Shown: positions 50,352 through 59,764, counted from the stretch's first letter. The stretch: DNA of 64,000 bases from Nocardia fluminea (GCF_002846365.1 NZ_PJMW01000001.1:1178001-1242000), one strand, 5' to 3'. Translations and numbers: made by a program. Notes: generated by a model not told the origin, from the sequence alone.

Positions 50352-50364
50352 AACTCCTGGTTAT
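50350..50364. promoter_or_regulatory. LysR box between lysR and the SDR gene
   Basis: ATAAC-TCCTG-GTTAT has perfect five-base arms and contains T-N11-A, the LysR motif. It overlaps the start codon of lysR, as in the pair at 46152-46166. Confidence 0.6.
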
Positions 50365-50440
50365 CACAAAGGATCTTGGACGGCACCCTCGCCGGCCGGA
50401 AGTATTGCTCATGAAACGCCCACGGACACAGGAGCACCTG

Positions 50441-51283
50441 ATGAGCATCCCGAAGATCTGGCTGATCACCGGCGCGAGCAGCGGTTTCGGCCGCGCGATC
50501 GCGCAGGACGCGATCGACGCGGGCGATATCGTCATCGCCGTGGCCCGTCGCACCGCCGCCCTCGACGAGCTGGTCGCCGCGCACCCCGATCAGCTCGAGG
50601 CGATCGCGCTCGATGTCACCGACACCGCCCGCATCGATGAAGTCGTCGCCGATGTCGTCGCCCGGCACGGCCGCATCGACGTGTTGGTCAACAACGCGGG
50701 CCGCACCCATGTCGGCGCGGTCGAGGAGACCACCGAGGCCGAACTGCGCGGCCTGTTCGACCTGCACCTGTTCGGCCCCGCCGCCCTCACCCGTGCGGTG
50801 CTGCCGCACATGCGCGCGCGGCGCGGCGGTGCGATCGTGCAGATGAGCAGTGTCGGCGGGCAGCTGTCCTTCGCGGGGTTCTCCGCGTACAGCGCCACGA
50901 AATTCGCCCTGGAGGGCATGTCGGAGGCGCTCGCCGAAGAGGTGGCGCCGTTCGGCATCACGGTGCTGATCGTCGAACCCGGCGCATTCCGTACCGGCCT
51001 CTTCGGCCCCGGAGCCGCCGCGTTCAGCCCTGAGTCCGACGTCTACGCCGATACCGCCGGAGCGACCCGTCGCATGGTCGAAGGCGGTGACGGCACCCAG
51101 CCCGGCGACCCCGCCAAAGCTGCCGCCGCCATCCGCGCCGCCCTGTCCGCCGAGAAACCGCCGCTGCGCCTGCCGCTCGGCGCCGACTCGGTCGACGCCG
51201 TCCTCGATCACCTCGATGCCATCCGCGCCGACGTGCTCGCATGGGAAAAGATCTCCCGCGCCACCACTTTCGACGAGAGCTGA
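50441..51283 (+). CDS. short-chain dehydrogenase/reductase
   Basis: 280 residues, classical SDR. TGASSGFG (cofactor site), NNAG, catalytic Ser in VQMSSVGG and Tyr-x3-Lys in AYSATK are all present. Acidic or basic cofactor-selecting residue ARRTAALDEL suggests NADP(H). ATG 50441 has AGGAG six bases upstream. The substrate is unknown; probably activated by the divergent LysR. Confidence 0.9.
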   Translation: MSIPKIWLITGASSGFGRAIAQDAIDAGDIVIAVARRTAALDELVAAHPDQLEAIALDVTDTARIDEVVADVVARHGRIDVLVNNAGRTHVGAVEETTEAELRGLFDLHLFGPAALTRAVLPHMRARRGGAIVQMSSVGGQLSFAGFSAYSATKFALEGMSEALAEEVAPFGITVLIVEPGAFRTGLFGPGAAAFSPESDVYADTAGATRRMVEGGDGTQPGDPAKAAAAIRAALSAEKPPLRLPLGADSVDAVLDHLDAIRADVLAWEKISRATTFDES

Positions 51284-51365
51284 CAGGAGCGCGCACACGC
51301 AGTGACGGACTGCCCGCACAGCGTCAGCCACCGTGTCCTTCGACACTCCGCTGGCGCCGAGGCCC

Positions 51366-51397
51366 CGTGAGCCGGACCTTTGAACCCGGCTCACGGC
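51366..51397. terminator. hairpin between the SDR gene and the ABA4-like gene
   Basis: Eleven-bp perfect stem (CCGTGAGCCGG and complement) with a ten-base loop. Its right arm overlaps the last codons of the convergent gene. Confidence 0.6.
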
Positions 51398-51861
51398 CAC
51401 TGAGTGCCGATCGGCTCAGCTTGTGCCACAGCAGAACTCGCGCCCTGCGAGCGTGCCGCGAACTCACGGACGAGCAGATAGACCGGGAAGGCGATGGGCG
51501 ACAACAGGATCGTTCCGACCAGCAGCGGCCCCATCAGTAGCGGATGGATGTGGCGTTCACGGCTGTCGAGGTAGATCCAGCGACCGAGGAACAGGTCCCA
51601 CGCGATGATCTGCGCCCAGAGCGCGGTGAGCACAGCGGGATCGGCGACGGCTTCGGTGATCGCGTCGAGAGACGGTGAGGTCACCAGTGACCACATCGCG
51701 CCGAGCACCGGCACCGCGACGATCGCCCACACCACCAACGGCGCCAGCACAATCCACGGCGACGAGATGATCGTGCGAGTCCACCGCCAGGTCGGCGCGA
51801 AGATCATCAGCGCCCAGAGCGGCACGGTGACGAAGAACGACAGGTCGAACAGCGTGCTCAT
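51391..51861 (-). CDS. ABA4-like (DUF4281) membrane protein
   Basis: 156 residues with about four membrane helices. It has the family pattern LFDLSFFVTVPLWALMIFAPTWRWTRTI near the N-terminus and the conserved IIAWDLFLGRWIYLDSRERHIHPLLMGP. The plant relative ABA4 acts in neoxanthin formation; bacterial members have no proven role. Start overlaps the upstream gene's stop (ATGA), so both are translated together. Confidence 0.82.
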   Translation of the reverse strand: MSTLFDLSFFVTVPLWALMIFAPTWRWTRTIISSPWIVLAPLVVWAIVAVPVLGAMWSLVTSPSLDAITEAVADPAVLTALWAQIIAWDLFLGRWIYLDSRERHIHPLLMGPLLVGTILLSPIAFPVYLLVREFAARSQGASSAVAQAEPIGTQWP

Positions 51862-52805
51862 GCGGTGACCACCTCTCGGGTACCGGCCGCGCTCGCGACC
51901 GAGATCATGACTCCGACAACAACTCCGGTGACGATGGCGGCCGCGGCGGTGAGCGTGGCCTGATCCGGGTGGATCAGCGGCTGTCCGCGCAGCGCCTGCC
52001 AGGTGACCAGGGCGAGAATCGCCGCGTATCCGGCAGACGCGGTGATGATCAGGCCGAGCCGAACGCGCACCGACCGCAGCAACGGGACCCGTGGCGCCAG
52101 TACCACCAGCAGGGCCGCCAGCAACGGCAGTGCCTGGAGGGCGTGCATGCCGAAGAAATGCGGAATGCGCAGGTCACCGTGGGTGGTACTCCACCCGGTC
52201 AGCGGCATGTCGGGCGTGCCGTCGGGAGCTCCGACAGTGTGTGCGCCCGCGATGCCCTCGACACCGGATTCCTGCTGCGGCATGAGATTTCCCAGCGCCA
52301 GCCCGACCAAGGTGATCGCGATGCCGAGACGGATCGACCAGGTGACCGAGGCGTCGCCGAGTCGTGCGCGCATCAGGCCGATCCCGATCACCAGGGTTGC
52401 CAAAAACAGGATGACGATGGTGGATCCCATGATCACCCAGAGGGTGCCGTCCAGGGCGGTGGTCGTGTTGTAGTGGCTTCGAGTCCCGCGGATCACCTGC
52501 CCGAAGATGATCACCTGTTCGATCGCCCCGGCGAGCACGATCACGGTGGCCATCCGTGAGGCGAGCCGAGACGGCTTGGGCCGCAACGACATCAACCATG
52601 CCAGCGCCACGCTGTAGAACACGAACGAGATCGCGAACTTGGTCGGCTTGAACCAGGCGGCCGACCCGGCGATCATGCGGTCGTCGACCAGCATCCCGAT
52701 CAGGCCGACCACCACGAGCACGGCATTGACGGCGGCGAAATACATCAGCGGGCGATGCAGGGGGGCGTTGGGGCGGGGTAGCGAGGGGACGGTCACGACT
52801 GGCAT
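51858..52805 (-). CDS. polytopic membrane protein (315 aa), unknown
   Basis: Seven to eight hydrophobic segments are visible (for example AAVNAVLVVVGLIGML, FVFYSVALAWLM, VILFLATLVIGIGLM). A conserved-looking extracytoplasmic part reads TGWSTTHGDLRIPHFFGMHALQALPLLAALL, with histidines that could bind metal or heme. It precedes the ABA4-like gene in one operon, divergent from merR. No named family recognised. Confidence 0.75.
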   Translation of the reverse strand: MPVVTVPSLPRPNAPLHRPLMYFAAVNAVLVVVGLIGMLVDDRMIAGSAAWFKPTKFAISFVFYSVALAWLMSLRPKPSRLASRMATVIVLAGAIEQVIIFGQVIRGTRSHYNTTTALDGTLWVIMGSTIVILFLATLVIGIGLMRARLGDASVTWSIRLGIAITLVGLALGNLMPQQESGVEGIAGAHTVGAPDGTPDMPLTGWSTTHGDLRIPHFFGMHALQALPLLAALLVVLAPRVPLLRSVRVRLGLIITASAGYAAILALVTWQALRGQPLIHPDQATLTAAAAIVTGVVVGVMISVASAAGTREVVTA

Positions 52806-52824
52806 TTCGAATCTCCCATAGATA

Positions 52825-52862
52825 GATAGCTATACTATCCGTTATGGATAGCTAGACTATCC
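52825..52862. promoter_or_regulatory. two MerR-type operators between the membrane operon and merR
   Basis: GATAGCTATACTATCC (52825-52840) and GATAGCTAGACTATCC (52847-52862) differ at one base and are 22 bp apart, two helical turns. Each has GATAG and CTATC as inverted arms with a five-base centre. Confidence 0.75.
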
Positions 52863-52909
52863 GCTATAGGTGACGTAGGCAAGGGGGTAGGAACAACACG
52901 GAGGCAAGA

Positions 52910-53551
52910 GTGCGAATCTCGGAGTTGAGTGAACGCAGCGGCATCGCGGTGGCGACCATCAAGTACTACCTGCGCGAAGGCCTGCTGCCGGCGGGTGAAC
53001 GCACCAGCCCCAACCAGGCCAGCTACGGCGAAGACCACCTGCGCCGGCTGCGCCTGATCCGCGCGTTGATCGAGGTGGGCGGGATTCCGGTCGCCACCGT
53101 CTCCGATGTCCTCGCCGCGGTCGACTCCCCCGAGATGCCCCTGTTCCATGTGCTCGGCGTGGCCCAGGACAGTCTGTCCACCCCGGTACCCGCCGCCCAC
53201 GACGCCGAATGGGACCGCGCCTACGCGGCCGTGTGCGCGGAAATGGACCGGCGCGGCTGGGACATGAAACCGAGCCCGCAGGCCATCGACACCCTCACCG
53301 GCGTGATCGTGCGACTCGCGCAACTCGGCTACCGGGACTGGGCCACCACCACCCTGCCCACCTATTTCGACAGCACGCGCGCGGTCGCGGAAACCGACGT
53401 CGCGGCCGCCCTGTCCGCGGGCGGGCGCGACGACATCATCGACGCGGTCGTCGTTCTCACCGTCCTCGGCGACACCGCACTGGCCGCCATCCGCCGCATC
53501 GCCCAGGCCCAGGTCTCCCTGGAACGCCTGCGGAGCCGAGAGGACATGTGA
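52910..53551 (+). CDS. MerR family transcriptional regulator
   Basis: 213 residues. The N-terminal MerR HTH and wing (1-70) read MRISELSERSGIAVATIKYYLREGLLPAGERTSPNQASYGEDHLRRLRLI; a helical effector region of unknown ligand follows. It lacks the metal-binding cysteines of metal-sensing members. GTG start. Divergent from the two membrane protein genes, with a duplicated operator between. Confidence 0.88.
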   Translation: MRISELSERSGIAVATIKYYLREGLLPAGERTSPNQASYGEDHLRRLRLIRALIEVGGIPVATVSDVLAAVDSPEMPLFHVLGVAQDSLSTPVPAAHDAEWDRAYAAVCAEMDRRGWDMKPSPQAIDTLTGVIVRLAQLGYRDWATTTLPTYFDSTRAVAETDVAAALSAGGRDDIIDAVVVLTVLGDTALAAIRRIAQAQVSLERLRSREDM

Positions 53552-53553
53552 AC

Positions 53554-53591
53554 GCACGACAGCCCCGCGAGAATTCGCGGGGCTGTCGTGC
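53554..53591. terminator. bidirectional terminator between merR and the ABC transporter
   Basis: Sixteen-bp perfect stem around AGAATT, located between the merR stop and the end of the convergent ABC ATPase gene. Confidence 0.85.
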
Positions 53592-53597
53592 CGTATC

Positions 53598-54380
53598 TCA
53601 GAGCAGACGTGACAGGAAAGCCTGGGTCCGCTCGTGCTGGGGGTTGGCCAGCAGTTCACGCGGCGGGCCCGACTCCACGACCACGCCGGCATCCATGAAC
53701 ACCAGTTCGTCGGCGACCTCACGGGCGAAGCCCATCTCGTGGGTCACCACCAGCATGGTCATGCCCGAATCGGCCAGCTCCCGCATCACCGCGAGCACCT
53801 CACCGACCAGCTCGGGGTCGAGCGCCGAGGTGGGCTCGTCGAACAGCATCAGCTTGGGATCCATCGCCAGCGCTCGCGCGATGGCGACGCGCTGCTGCTG
53901 ACCACCCGACAGCTGCGCCGGGTAGGCGTTGCGCTTGGCCGAGAGTCCTACCCGCTCGAGCAGTTCCTCGGCCCTCGCGACGGCGTCGGACTTGCGGATC
54001 CCGCGCACCTGGATGGGCGCCTCGATCACGTTCTCCAGCGCCGTACGGTGCGGGAACAGGTTGAAATGCTGGAACACCATGCCGATTTCGCGACGCTGGA
54101 TCGCGGCATCGCGCTCGTGCATCTCGTAGAGCTTGCCGTTCTTCTCCCGGTAGCCGACCAGTTCGCCGTCGACGTAGAGCCTGCCCGCGTTCACCTGTTC
54201 GAGGTGATTGATGCAGCGCAGGAACGTCGACTTGCCCGAACCGGACGGGCCGACCAGGGTCAGCACCTTGCCGCGCTGGACCTCGAGGGAGATGCCCTTG
54301 AGCACCTGCAGCGCACCGAAGCTCTTGCACACCCGGTCAGCCAGCACCATCGGCGGGACTGCCACAACTGGTTCGGTCAT
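53598..54380 (-). CDS. polar amino acid ABC transporter, ATP-binding protein
   Basis: 260 residues. Walker [10 protein letters not shown] (44-52), Q-loop [10 protein letters not shown], signature LSGGQQQR (157-164), Walker [13 protein letters not shown] (178-188), and switch His in VVTHEMGFA. Most like GlnQ/GluA. Third gene of a substrate-binding protein-permease-ATPase operon; overlaps the permease stop by four bases. Confidence 0.94.
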   Translation of the reverse strand: MTEPVVAVPPMVLADRVCKSFGALQVLKGISLEVQRGKVLTLVGPSGSGKSTFLRCINHLEQVNAGRLYVDGELVGYREKNGKLYEMHERDAAIQRREIGMVFQHFNLFPHRTALENVIEAPIQVRGIRKSDAVARAEELLERVGLSAKRNAYPAQLSGGQQQRVAIARALAMDPKLMLFDEPTSALDPELVGEVLAVMRELADSGMTMLVVTHEMGFAREVADELVFMDAGVVVESGPPRELLANPQHERTQAFLSRLL

Positions 54381-55315
54381 TTCGCCTTCACCGCCGCCTG
54401 CGCCGTGGCCAGTTCCTGCAGCTGCTTGGCCGTCAGCTGCCGGGTGGCACCGCGCGAGTAATAGCGTTCCAAGTAGTACTGACCGACCATGAGCACGCTG
54501 GTGATCGCCAGGTACCAGGTGGCACAGACCAGCAGCAGCGGGATCGGCTGGAAGTTCACGCCGTAGATGTCACGGGCGCGGCCGAACAGGTCGGTGCTCA
54601 ACGGAATCGCGGTGACCAGCGAGGTCGTCTTGAGCATGCCGATCAGCTCGTTGCCGGTGGGCGGGATGATCACCCGCATGGCCTGCGGCAACACCGTGCG
54701 GCGCATCGTCTGCGTCCACGACATGCCCAACGCCACCGACGCTTCGCGCTGGCCCTCGCCGACGGAGTTGATGCCCGCACGCACGATCTCGGCCATGTAC
54801 GCGGCCTCGTTGAGACCGAGGCCGATCACCGCGAACAGGAACGCCGCCTGCAGTTGCTGCACATCGAGGTGGAAGAACTGCGGCCCGAACGGCACACCCA
54901 GATCGATCTGCTTGTACAGCGAGGGGACCAGGCCCCAGAACACCAACTGCACGAACACCGGGGTGCCGCGGAAGATCCAGAGGTAGATCCACGCGGCGGT
55001 GCGCAGCACCGGGTTCGGCGACAGCCGCATCACCGCGAGGACCGTGCCCAGGCTCACCGCGATCGCCATCGCGAGCACGGTGAGTTCCAGGGTGACGATC
55101 GCCCCGGCGGTGATCCGGCTGTCGAACAGGTACTTGCCGTAGGTGTCCCACCGGTAGGCGGGATTCGTGGCGGCTCCGTAGACGAACAATCCCACCAGGA
55201 TGAGGATGATTGCCGCCGCGATCCAGCGGCCCGGCCTGCGCAGCGGGACCGCTTTGATCGGTTCGGGTTCGGTGCCCGGTCCGGGCACCTCCACCGTGTC
55301 TTTCGCGTCGGTCAC
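54377..55315 (-). CDS. polar amino acid ABC transporter, permease
   Basis: 312 residues. A cytoplasmic N-terminus of about 30 residues precedes about five to six membrane helices and the EAA loop ([46 protein letters not shown]), which docks on the ATPase. HisM/GlnP type, a single permease gene that probably forms a homodimer. Confidence 0.93.
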   Translation of the reverse strand: MTDAKDTVEVPGPGTEPEPIKAVPLRRPGRWIAAAIILILVGLFVYGAATNPAYRWDTYGKYLFDSRITAGAIVTLELTVLAMAIAVSLGTVLAVMRLSPNPVLRTAAWIYLWIFRGTPVFVQLVFWGLVPSLYKQIDLGVPFGPQFFHLDVQQLQAAFLFAVIGLGLNEAAYMAEIVRAGINSVGEGQREASVALGMSWTQTMRRTVLPQAMRVIIPPTGNELIGMLKTTSLVTAIPLSTDLFGRARDIYGVNFQPIPLLLVCATWYLAITSVLMVGQYYLERYYSRGATRQLTAKQLQELATAQAAVKAK

Positions 55316-55316
55316 G

Positions 55317-56222
55317 TCAGCTCACTGCACCGTTGATCACCGAGGTCTTGATCTGCCCGTCCTGCACACCCCAGTTGGTGGTGATCTCGCCGTACTTGCC
55401 ATTGTCGATCAGGTGCTGCAGCGCCTTCTGCAGGGCCGCCGCCAGCGGGGAGCCCTTCTGCACGGCCCAGCCGTAGGGCGCGGAATCGAACAGCGGGCCC
55501 GCGGCCTCGATCTTGCCTTCGCTCTGTTTGATCGCGTACGCGGTCACCGGGGAATCCGCCGACATCGCGTCGACCTGGCCGAGCACCAACGCGTTGGTCG
55601 CCGCGCTCTGCTCGTCGAATGCCTTCATTTCGATGGCGGGCTTACCCTCGGCGACGCACTTGGCGCTCTTGGCGGGAATCTCGTCGGTGTGCTCGACCGT
55701 AGTGGACTGTACGGCGACCTTCTTGCCGCACGCATTGTTCGGATCGATGGCTTTACCGGTTTGCTGGGCCCACTGGATACCCGCGGAGAAATAGGTCGTG
55801 AAATCGACCTGCTGTTCGCGTTCACGCGAATCGGTGATCGAGGACATACCCACGTCGTAGGTTCCCGCCTGAATAGCGGGAATGATCTTCTCGAACGAGG
55901 ATTCGACATAGTCGACCTTCAGTCCGAGGGTCGTCGCGACGGCGTCGAGGAGGTCGACGTCGAAGCCGACGATCTTGCCGCCGGCGTCCTTGTACTCGTT
56001 CGGCTGGTACGGCACGTTCACGCCGACGACCAACTTGCCTGCCTGCTTCACCTTGTCGGGGACCGCCGCGGCGAGCGCGTCGACCTTCTCCGCGGTCACC
56101 TTGTTCACCGAGGCGCCGTCGCCCTCGGTGTTGTCGGCGCAGCCGGTCAACAACAAGGCACCGCAGGCGGCGGTACACAGCAGCCGCACGGCGCCACGGC
56201 CGAGGACAGTTCGAACAGACAA
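55317..56222 (-). CDS. polar amino acid ABC transporter, substrate-binding lipoprotein
   Basis: 301 residues. Signal peptide ending in the lipobox LLTGC, so it is lipid-anchored outside the membrane. SBP_bac_3 fold: LVVGVNVPYQPNEYKDAGGKIVGFDVDLLDAVATTLGL, then GTYDVGMSSITDSREREQQVDFT. The ligand is probably a polar amino acid. TTG 56222 has GGAGG five bases upstream and is preferred over GTG 56234, which lacks one. One base separates it from the permease gene. Confidence 0.92.
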   Translation of the reverse strand: MSVRTVLGRGAVRLLCTAACGALLLTGCADNTEGDGASVNKVTAEKVDALAAAVPDKVKQAGKLVVGVNVPYQPNEYKDAGGKIVGFDVDLLDAVATTLGLKVDYVESSFEKIIPAIQAGTYDVGMSSITDSREREQQVDFTTYFSAGIQWAQQTGKAIDPNNACGKKVAVQSTTVEHTDEIPAKSAKCVAEGKPAIEMKAFDEQSAATNALVLGQVDAMSADSPVTAYAIKQSEGKIEAAGPLFDSAPYGWAVQKGSPLAAALQKALQHLIDNGKYGEITTNWGVQDGQIKTSVINGAVS

Positions 56223-56348
56223 AGGAGCCTCCACATTTCACGTCGACGCCGGCCACGTGTCAGCGCCTGTTTGGCAATGTATGCGAACCGGACACAGCGT
56301 GGTGCGACAGTAACCGAAGATTAATCAGCCGATGTGAAAGGGGTCCCT

Positions 56349-57428
56349 TCACCTTCGGTGCACGCGGGCACGCACCTGCTCGGTGAATTCGCTGGTGGAA
56401 GCCAGACCGCCGAGATCCGCGGTCGCGATTCCGGCTGCCAGGGTCGCCGCTACCGCATGCGTAATGCGATCGGCGGCATCATGGAGCAAACTATTGTTGT
56501 CGCGAACTCCCAACCAGCGCAACAGCATTGCCGCCGACAATTGCAGCGCGGCGGGATTGGCCCGATTGTGCCCGGCCAGACCGGGCGCCGCGCCGTGCAC
56601 AGCCTGCGCCATCGCGCGTGTGTCGGAGCAGTTGAGTGAGGCGGCCATCCCGAGCGAGCCGCTGAGCTCGCCTGCCAGATCCGAGAGGATGTCACCGAAC
56701 AGGTTCTCGGTGACGATCACGTCGAACTCGGCGGGTGAGCGCACCAGGTGCGCCGCCATCGCGTCGACGTGTTCGTCGTCGACCGTCACGTCCGGATACT
56801 GCTCGGCCACCGCGTAACAGACATCACGGAACAGCCCGGTCGTCATCGGCAACACATTGGCCTTGTGCACCACGGTGACCCGCTTGCGCCTGCCCCGCGC
56901 CAGCCGCAACGCCTGATGCGCGATCCGCTCGCACGCCTGGCGCGTGATCACCGCGACCGCCATCGCCACATCCTCGGTGGGACGGAACTCCCCCGACCCG
57001 GCGAACATATTGCGATCCGCGTAGAAACCCTCACTGTTCTCGCGGACGATCACCAGGTCGATATCGGGCGCCATCGCGCGCACGCCGGTGAAGGCGGCGG
57101 CGGGGCGGATGTTCGCGTACAGCCCGAGCCGTTTGCGGATGACGCCGCCCGGTGCCACGCGCAGGTCCGCGGGGTAGGAGGCATTGTCGTGCGGGCCGAG
57201 GATCCAGGCGTCGAGATCCTCGAGAGCCGTCAGGGTCTGCTCCGGCAACGGGTTGCCGTAGGCGGCGATCGCGTCGTGCCCGATCGACAACGGCACCCAT
57301 CGCACCGGGGCGAGCCCGGCCGCGCCGATCGCCTCGTCGACGACCGCCCGGGTCGCGGCCACCACCTCGGGCCCGATGCCGTCGCCGTCGATCACTCCGA
57401 GCCGCAGATTCGCCTTCGTCGCCGTCAC
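56349..57428 (-). CDS. isocitrate/isopropylmalate dehydrogenase family protein (LeuB/tartrate dehydrogenase-like)
   Basis: 359 residues. DGDGIGPEV at the N-terminus, substrate loop VRENSEGFYADRNMF, metal-binding VTVVHKANVLPMTTGLFRD, and VTENLFGDILSDLAGELSGSLGMAAS with the catalytic Asp residues. It decarboxylates a hydroxy acid with NAD(P). The YADR loop differs from that of housekeeping LeuB, so it may use tartrate, malate or another acid. Located directly upstream, by strand, of the amino-acid transporter. Confidence 0.85.
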   Translation of the reverse strand: MTATKANLRLGVIDGDGIGPEVVAATRAVVDEAIGAAGLAPVRWVPLSIGHDAIAAYGNPLPEQTLTALEDLDAWILGPHDNASYPADLRVAPGGVIRKRLGLYANIRPAAAFTGVRAMAPDIDLVIVRENSEGFYADRNMFAGSGEFRPTEDVAMAVAVITRQACERIAHQALRLARGRRKRVTVVHKANVLPMTTGLFRDVCYAVAEQYPDVTVDDEHVDAMAAHLVRSPAEFDVIVTENLFGDILSDLAGELSGSLGMAASLNCSDTRAMAQAVHGAAPGLAGHNRANPAALQLSAAMLLRWLGVRDNNSLLHDAADRITHAVAATLAAGIATADLGGLASTSEFTEQVRARVHRR

Positions 57429-57624
57429 CCCGCTATCTTCGCGCGCATCCCCGGCACGACGGTGACGCGGGCCGCCCTGACACGCGTGGGTATCGAATTT
57501 CTGGCCGCTGTAGTGCGGATTCGCCGCCCATACGGACCATGACGGCCGGAGCGTCGCGGGATCGGGGGAAGATAGTGGGACGCCGCGGCGTTACAGCCGA
57601 GGACACCGACAAGGAGAGGACGTC

Positions 57625-57999
57625 ATGGCCACCCAGACGCTGACCCAGCAGAACTTCGACGAAGTCATCACCGGAAACGACGTGGTCCTCGTCGATTTCT
57701 GGGCTTCCTGGTGCGGTCCTTGCCGCAGTTTCGCACCGACCTACGAGACCTCGTCGGAAAAGCACACCGATGTCGTCTACGGCAAGGTCGACACCGAGGC
57801 CGAGCAGGGACTCGCCGCGGCCGCCAACATCCAGTCGATTCCGACCATCATGGCCTTCCGCGAGGGCGTACTCGTCTTCGCGCAGCCGGGCGCGCTGCCG
57901 CCCGCCGCGCTCGAGGACCTGGTGACCCAGATCAAGGATCTGGACATGGACGAGGTGCGCAAGCAGATCGCCGAGCAGGAATCCTCCCCCGCCGAATAG
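57625..57999 (+). CDS. thioredoxin
   Basis: 124 residues with active site WASWCGPC (Cys30, Cys33), cis-Pro in SIPTIMAF and the usual five-strand fold, plus a charged C-terminal helix of about 20 residues. Protein disulfide reductase in the cytosol. GGAGAGG lies about eight bases before ATG. Confidence 0.92.
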   Translation: MATQTLTQQNFDEVITGNDVVLVDFWASWCGPCRSFAPTYETSSEKHTDVVYGKVDTEAEQGLAAAANIQSIPTIMAFREGVLVFAQPGALPPAALEDLVTQIKDLDMDEVRKQIAEQESSPAE

Positions 58000-58030
58000 T
58001 CAGGCGCCGAGAACACCATCGAGAAACGTT

Positions 58031-58066
58031 AAGGGCCCGTTCACCTTTCGAGGTGAACGGGCCCTT
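58031..58066. terminator. bidirectional terminator after thioredoxin
   Basis: Sixteen-bp perfect stem closed by a TTCG tetraloop, between the thioredoxin stop and the end of the convergent gene. Confidence 0.9.
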
Positions 58067-58083
58067 GTGTGTGTCGGGTGGGG

Positions 58084-58503
58084 TCAGCCCGCGAGCAGGT
58101 TGACGCCCGCGATCATGGCGCGCACGGTCGATTCGGCGCTGTCGGCGGCGGTGGCCACCGCCCAGCCGCGCCTGCCGTTGATCTCGCACTGCATGAAGGT
58201 GGCGGTGCCGTCGGTGGTCGGGCGCTGATGGAAGCGCAGAATCTCGAGGGGGTAACCCTCGTCGTAGAGCGCGGAGGTCATCGCGGCGACCGGGCTACCG
58301 GTGGCGATGACGGTGCGGAGGTGGTCGGCGAATTCCAGGGTGGCGGTGAAATCCGTTCCGGAACAAGACCATTCGCGAAGAGCGATGGATCCGTCGGCGC
58401 GGGTGTACCGGTCGAGGAAGGCGGCGGGGTCGAGGTCGGTGAGCTCGGCGCGCAGGCCCTTGGGGGCGGCGGCGAACAGGGCATGGTCCAGTGTCAGCGT
58501 CAT
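58084..58503 (-). CDS. standalone LeuA regulatory-domain-like protein
   Basis: 139 residues. The C-terminal part (FHQRPTTDGTATFMQCEINGRRGWAVATAADSAESTVRAMIAGVNLL) resembles the allosteric dimerisation domain of 2-isopropylmalate synthases, where a strand pair and a helix bind the amino acid end-product. No catalytic TIM barrel is present. It may bind a branched-chain amino acid or a related ligand. The match is by eye. Its upstream region holds two inverted repeats. Confidence 0.5.
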   Translation of the reverse strand: MTLTLDHALFAAAPKGLRAELTDLDPAAFLDRYTRADGSIALREWSCSGTDFTATLEFADHLRTVIATGSPVAAMTSALYDEGYPLEILRFHQRPTTDGTATFMQCEINGRRGWAVATAADSAESTVRAMIAGVNLLAG

Positions 58504-58520
58504 TGCAGGTGAGGTCTTCC

Positions 58521-58592
58521 CGAAGATGTCTTCGTTGGCAGGATGGGACCAGCAGAACGATGAAAAGCAGCCCGCAGCGTAGGGGCTGGTCC
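58521..58592 (-). promoter_or_regulatory. leader hairpins upstream of the LeuA-domain-like gene
   Basis: CGAAGA-TG-TCTTCG is a perfect inverted repeat at 58521-58534. GGACCAGC (58546-58553) and GCTGGTCC (58585-58592) form a longer stem with a 31-base loop. In the minus-strand leader they could form alternative structures. No obvious leader peptide was found. The rest of the 295-bp gap to 58798 holds nothing I can identify. Confidence 0.35.
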
Positions 58593-58798
58593 GAATCAGA
58601 CCCCGCTACGGCGGATTACTACGAGAAGAATTCGCCGTGAAGCTACCTGCGCGGTCTGCGCAGCAGCGACCGCGAGGTCGCGGTCAGCGACTAGCAGCGC
58701 GGCACAGCGGGCGGGATTCGGCACGCAGTCGAGAATAGGGCGATCGCCCCGAAAGCGCAACCTGGTTCACGACGCGGAGTGTCTACCGGTGAGTACCA

Positions 58799-59593
58799 TC
58801 ACCGCAGCTCAGGATCGGTAACATCGGCCCCGGTCACGGCGATGGGCGTCACCGTGGCGAGGGCGCGGGCAGAACCGTCGACGTCGAGCTGGACGCGCAG
58901 CCTGTCCGGGTGCGAGCTCGTTCGCAACACCACCTTGTCGCCCATCATCACCGGACCGACGTGTTCGACGATCGCCCGGTACGGCAACCGGTGGCGGTCC
59001 GGGTGCGCGGCGAGCGCCTCCTCGAGCGCCTCCCAGTACACCGCGTTGTTGACGTGGCCGAGCCGGTCGACGTCGGTGACGCGCAGCGGGAACGGCACCT
59101 CCTCCACATCCGCGACGTCGAGTTCGGTGAGGGCGGCTTTCCAGCGCAGCCGATGCTGGGTGGTGCTTGCCAGCATCGGCGCCATGAACGCGTCGCTCAT
59201 CCGCGCGGGGCGCCCGGCCACGGGGTCGATGTGGATCAGGAACGCCGCGGCCTCGATGTGCCCGCCCTTCTCCCCGCGTAGCCGAATGCGCATGTCGCAC
59301 CATCGATTGGACAGCGCGTCGGCCCAGCGGCGTAGCTGGACGCGGTCGCCGAACATGATCGGCTCGTACACGTCGATCACCGTGCGCCGCACGATCCAGG
59401 CCTGGTGGGTGTCGCCGTCCGCCACCGCGTCGAGGTGATCGAACCCGATGTCCTGCAGGTAGCGCGCCACCGCGTCGAGCCGCAACCGGTCGTCGGCATC
59501 GGTATCACCGAGTCGCACCGGCCACGACATCGCGAAGGCCTGTTCGATATCGGGGCAGTCGGGCAGCGGGGTCGCGATGACAGGCTCGGTCAT
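58799..59593 (-). CDS. acyl-ACP thioesterase (FatA-like, tandem hotdog)
   Basis: 264 residues with two hotdog domains. The first has MSWPVRLGDTDADDRLRLDAVARYLQDIGFDHLD and VRRTVIDVYEPIMFGD; the second has LRVTDVDRLGHVNNAVYWEALEEAL with the Asn-x-His-like pair (HVNNAVYW) of the active site. It releases fatty acids from acyl carrier protein. ATG 59593 chosen from the family; GTG/ATG codons upstream are in frame. Confidence 0.85.
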   Translation of the reverse strand: MTEPVIATPLPDCPDIEQAFAMSWPVRLGDTDADDRLRLDAVARYLQDIGFDHLDAVADGDTHQAWIVRRTVIDVYEPIMFGDRVQLRRWADALSNRWCDMRIRLRGEKGGHIEAAAFLIHIDPVAGRPARMSDAFMAPMLASTTQHRLRWKAALTELDVADVEEVPFPLRVTDVDRLGHVNNAVYWEALEEALAAHPDRHRLPYRAIVEHVGPVMMGDKVVLRTSSHPDRLRVQLDVDGSARALATVTPIAVTGADVTDPELR

Positions 59594-59764
59594 GGGGCCG
59601 ATGCTGCCACAGGTAGCCGGCACGGGCCGGATCCCACCGCGACAGCATCTTCACCGAGTTTCCGGCAGCTCGACCGGCCACGCTGTCGCGGTCGGCGAAG
59701 CCGTTGAACCGCTGCGCTTTTCAGCCGTAGGGTCGGTGCGACGCCGAACGACAGGATGGATGCG

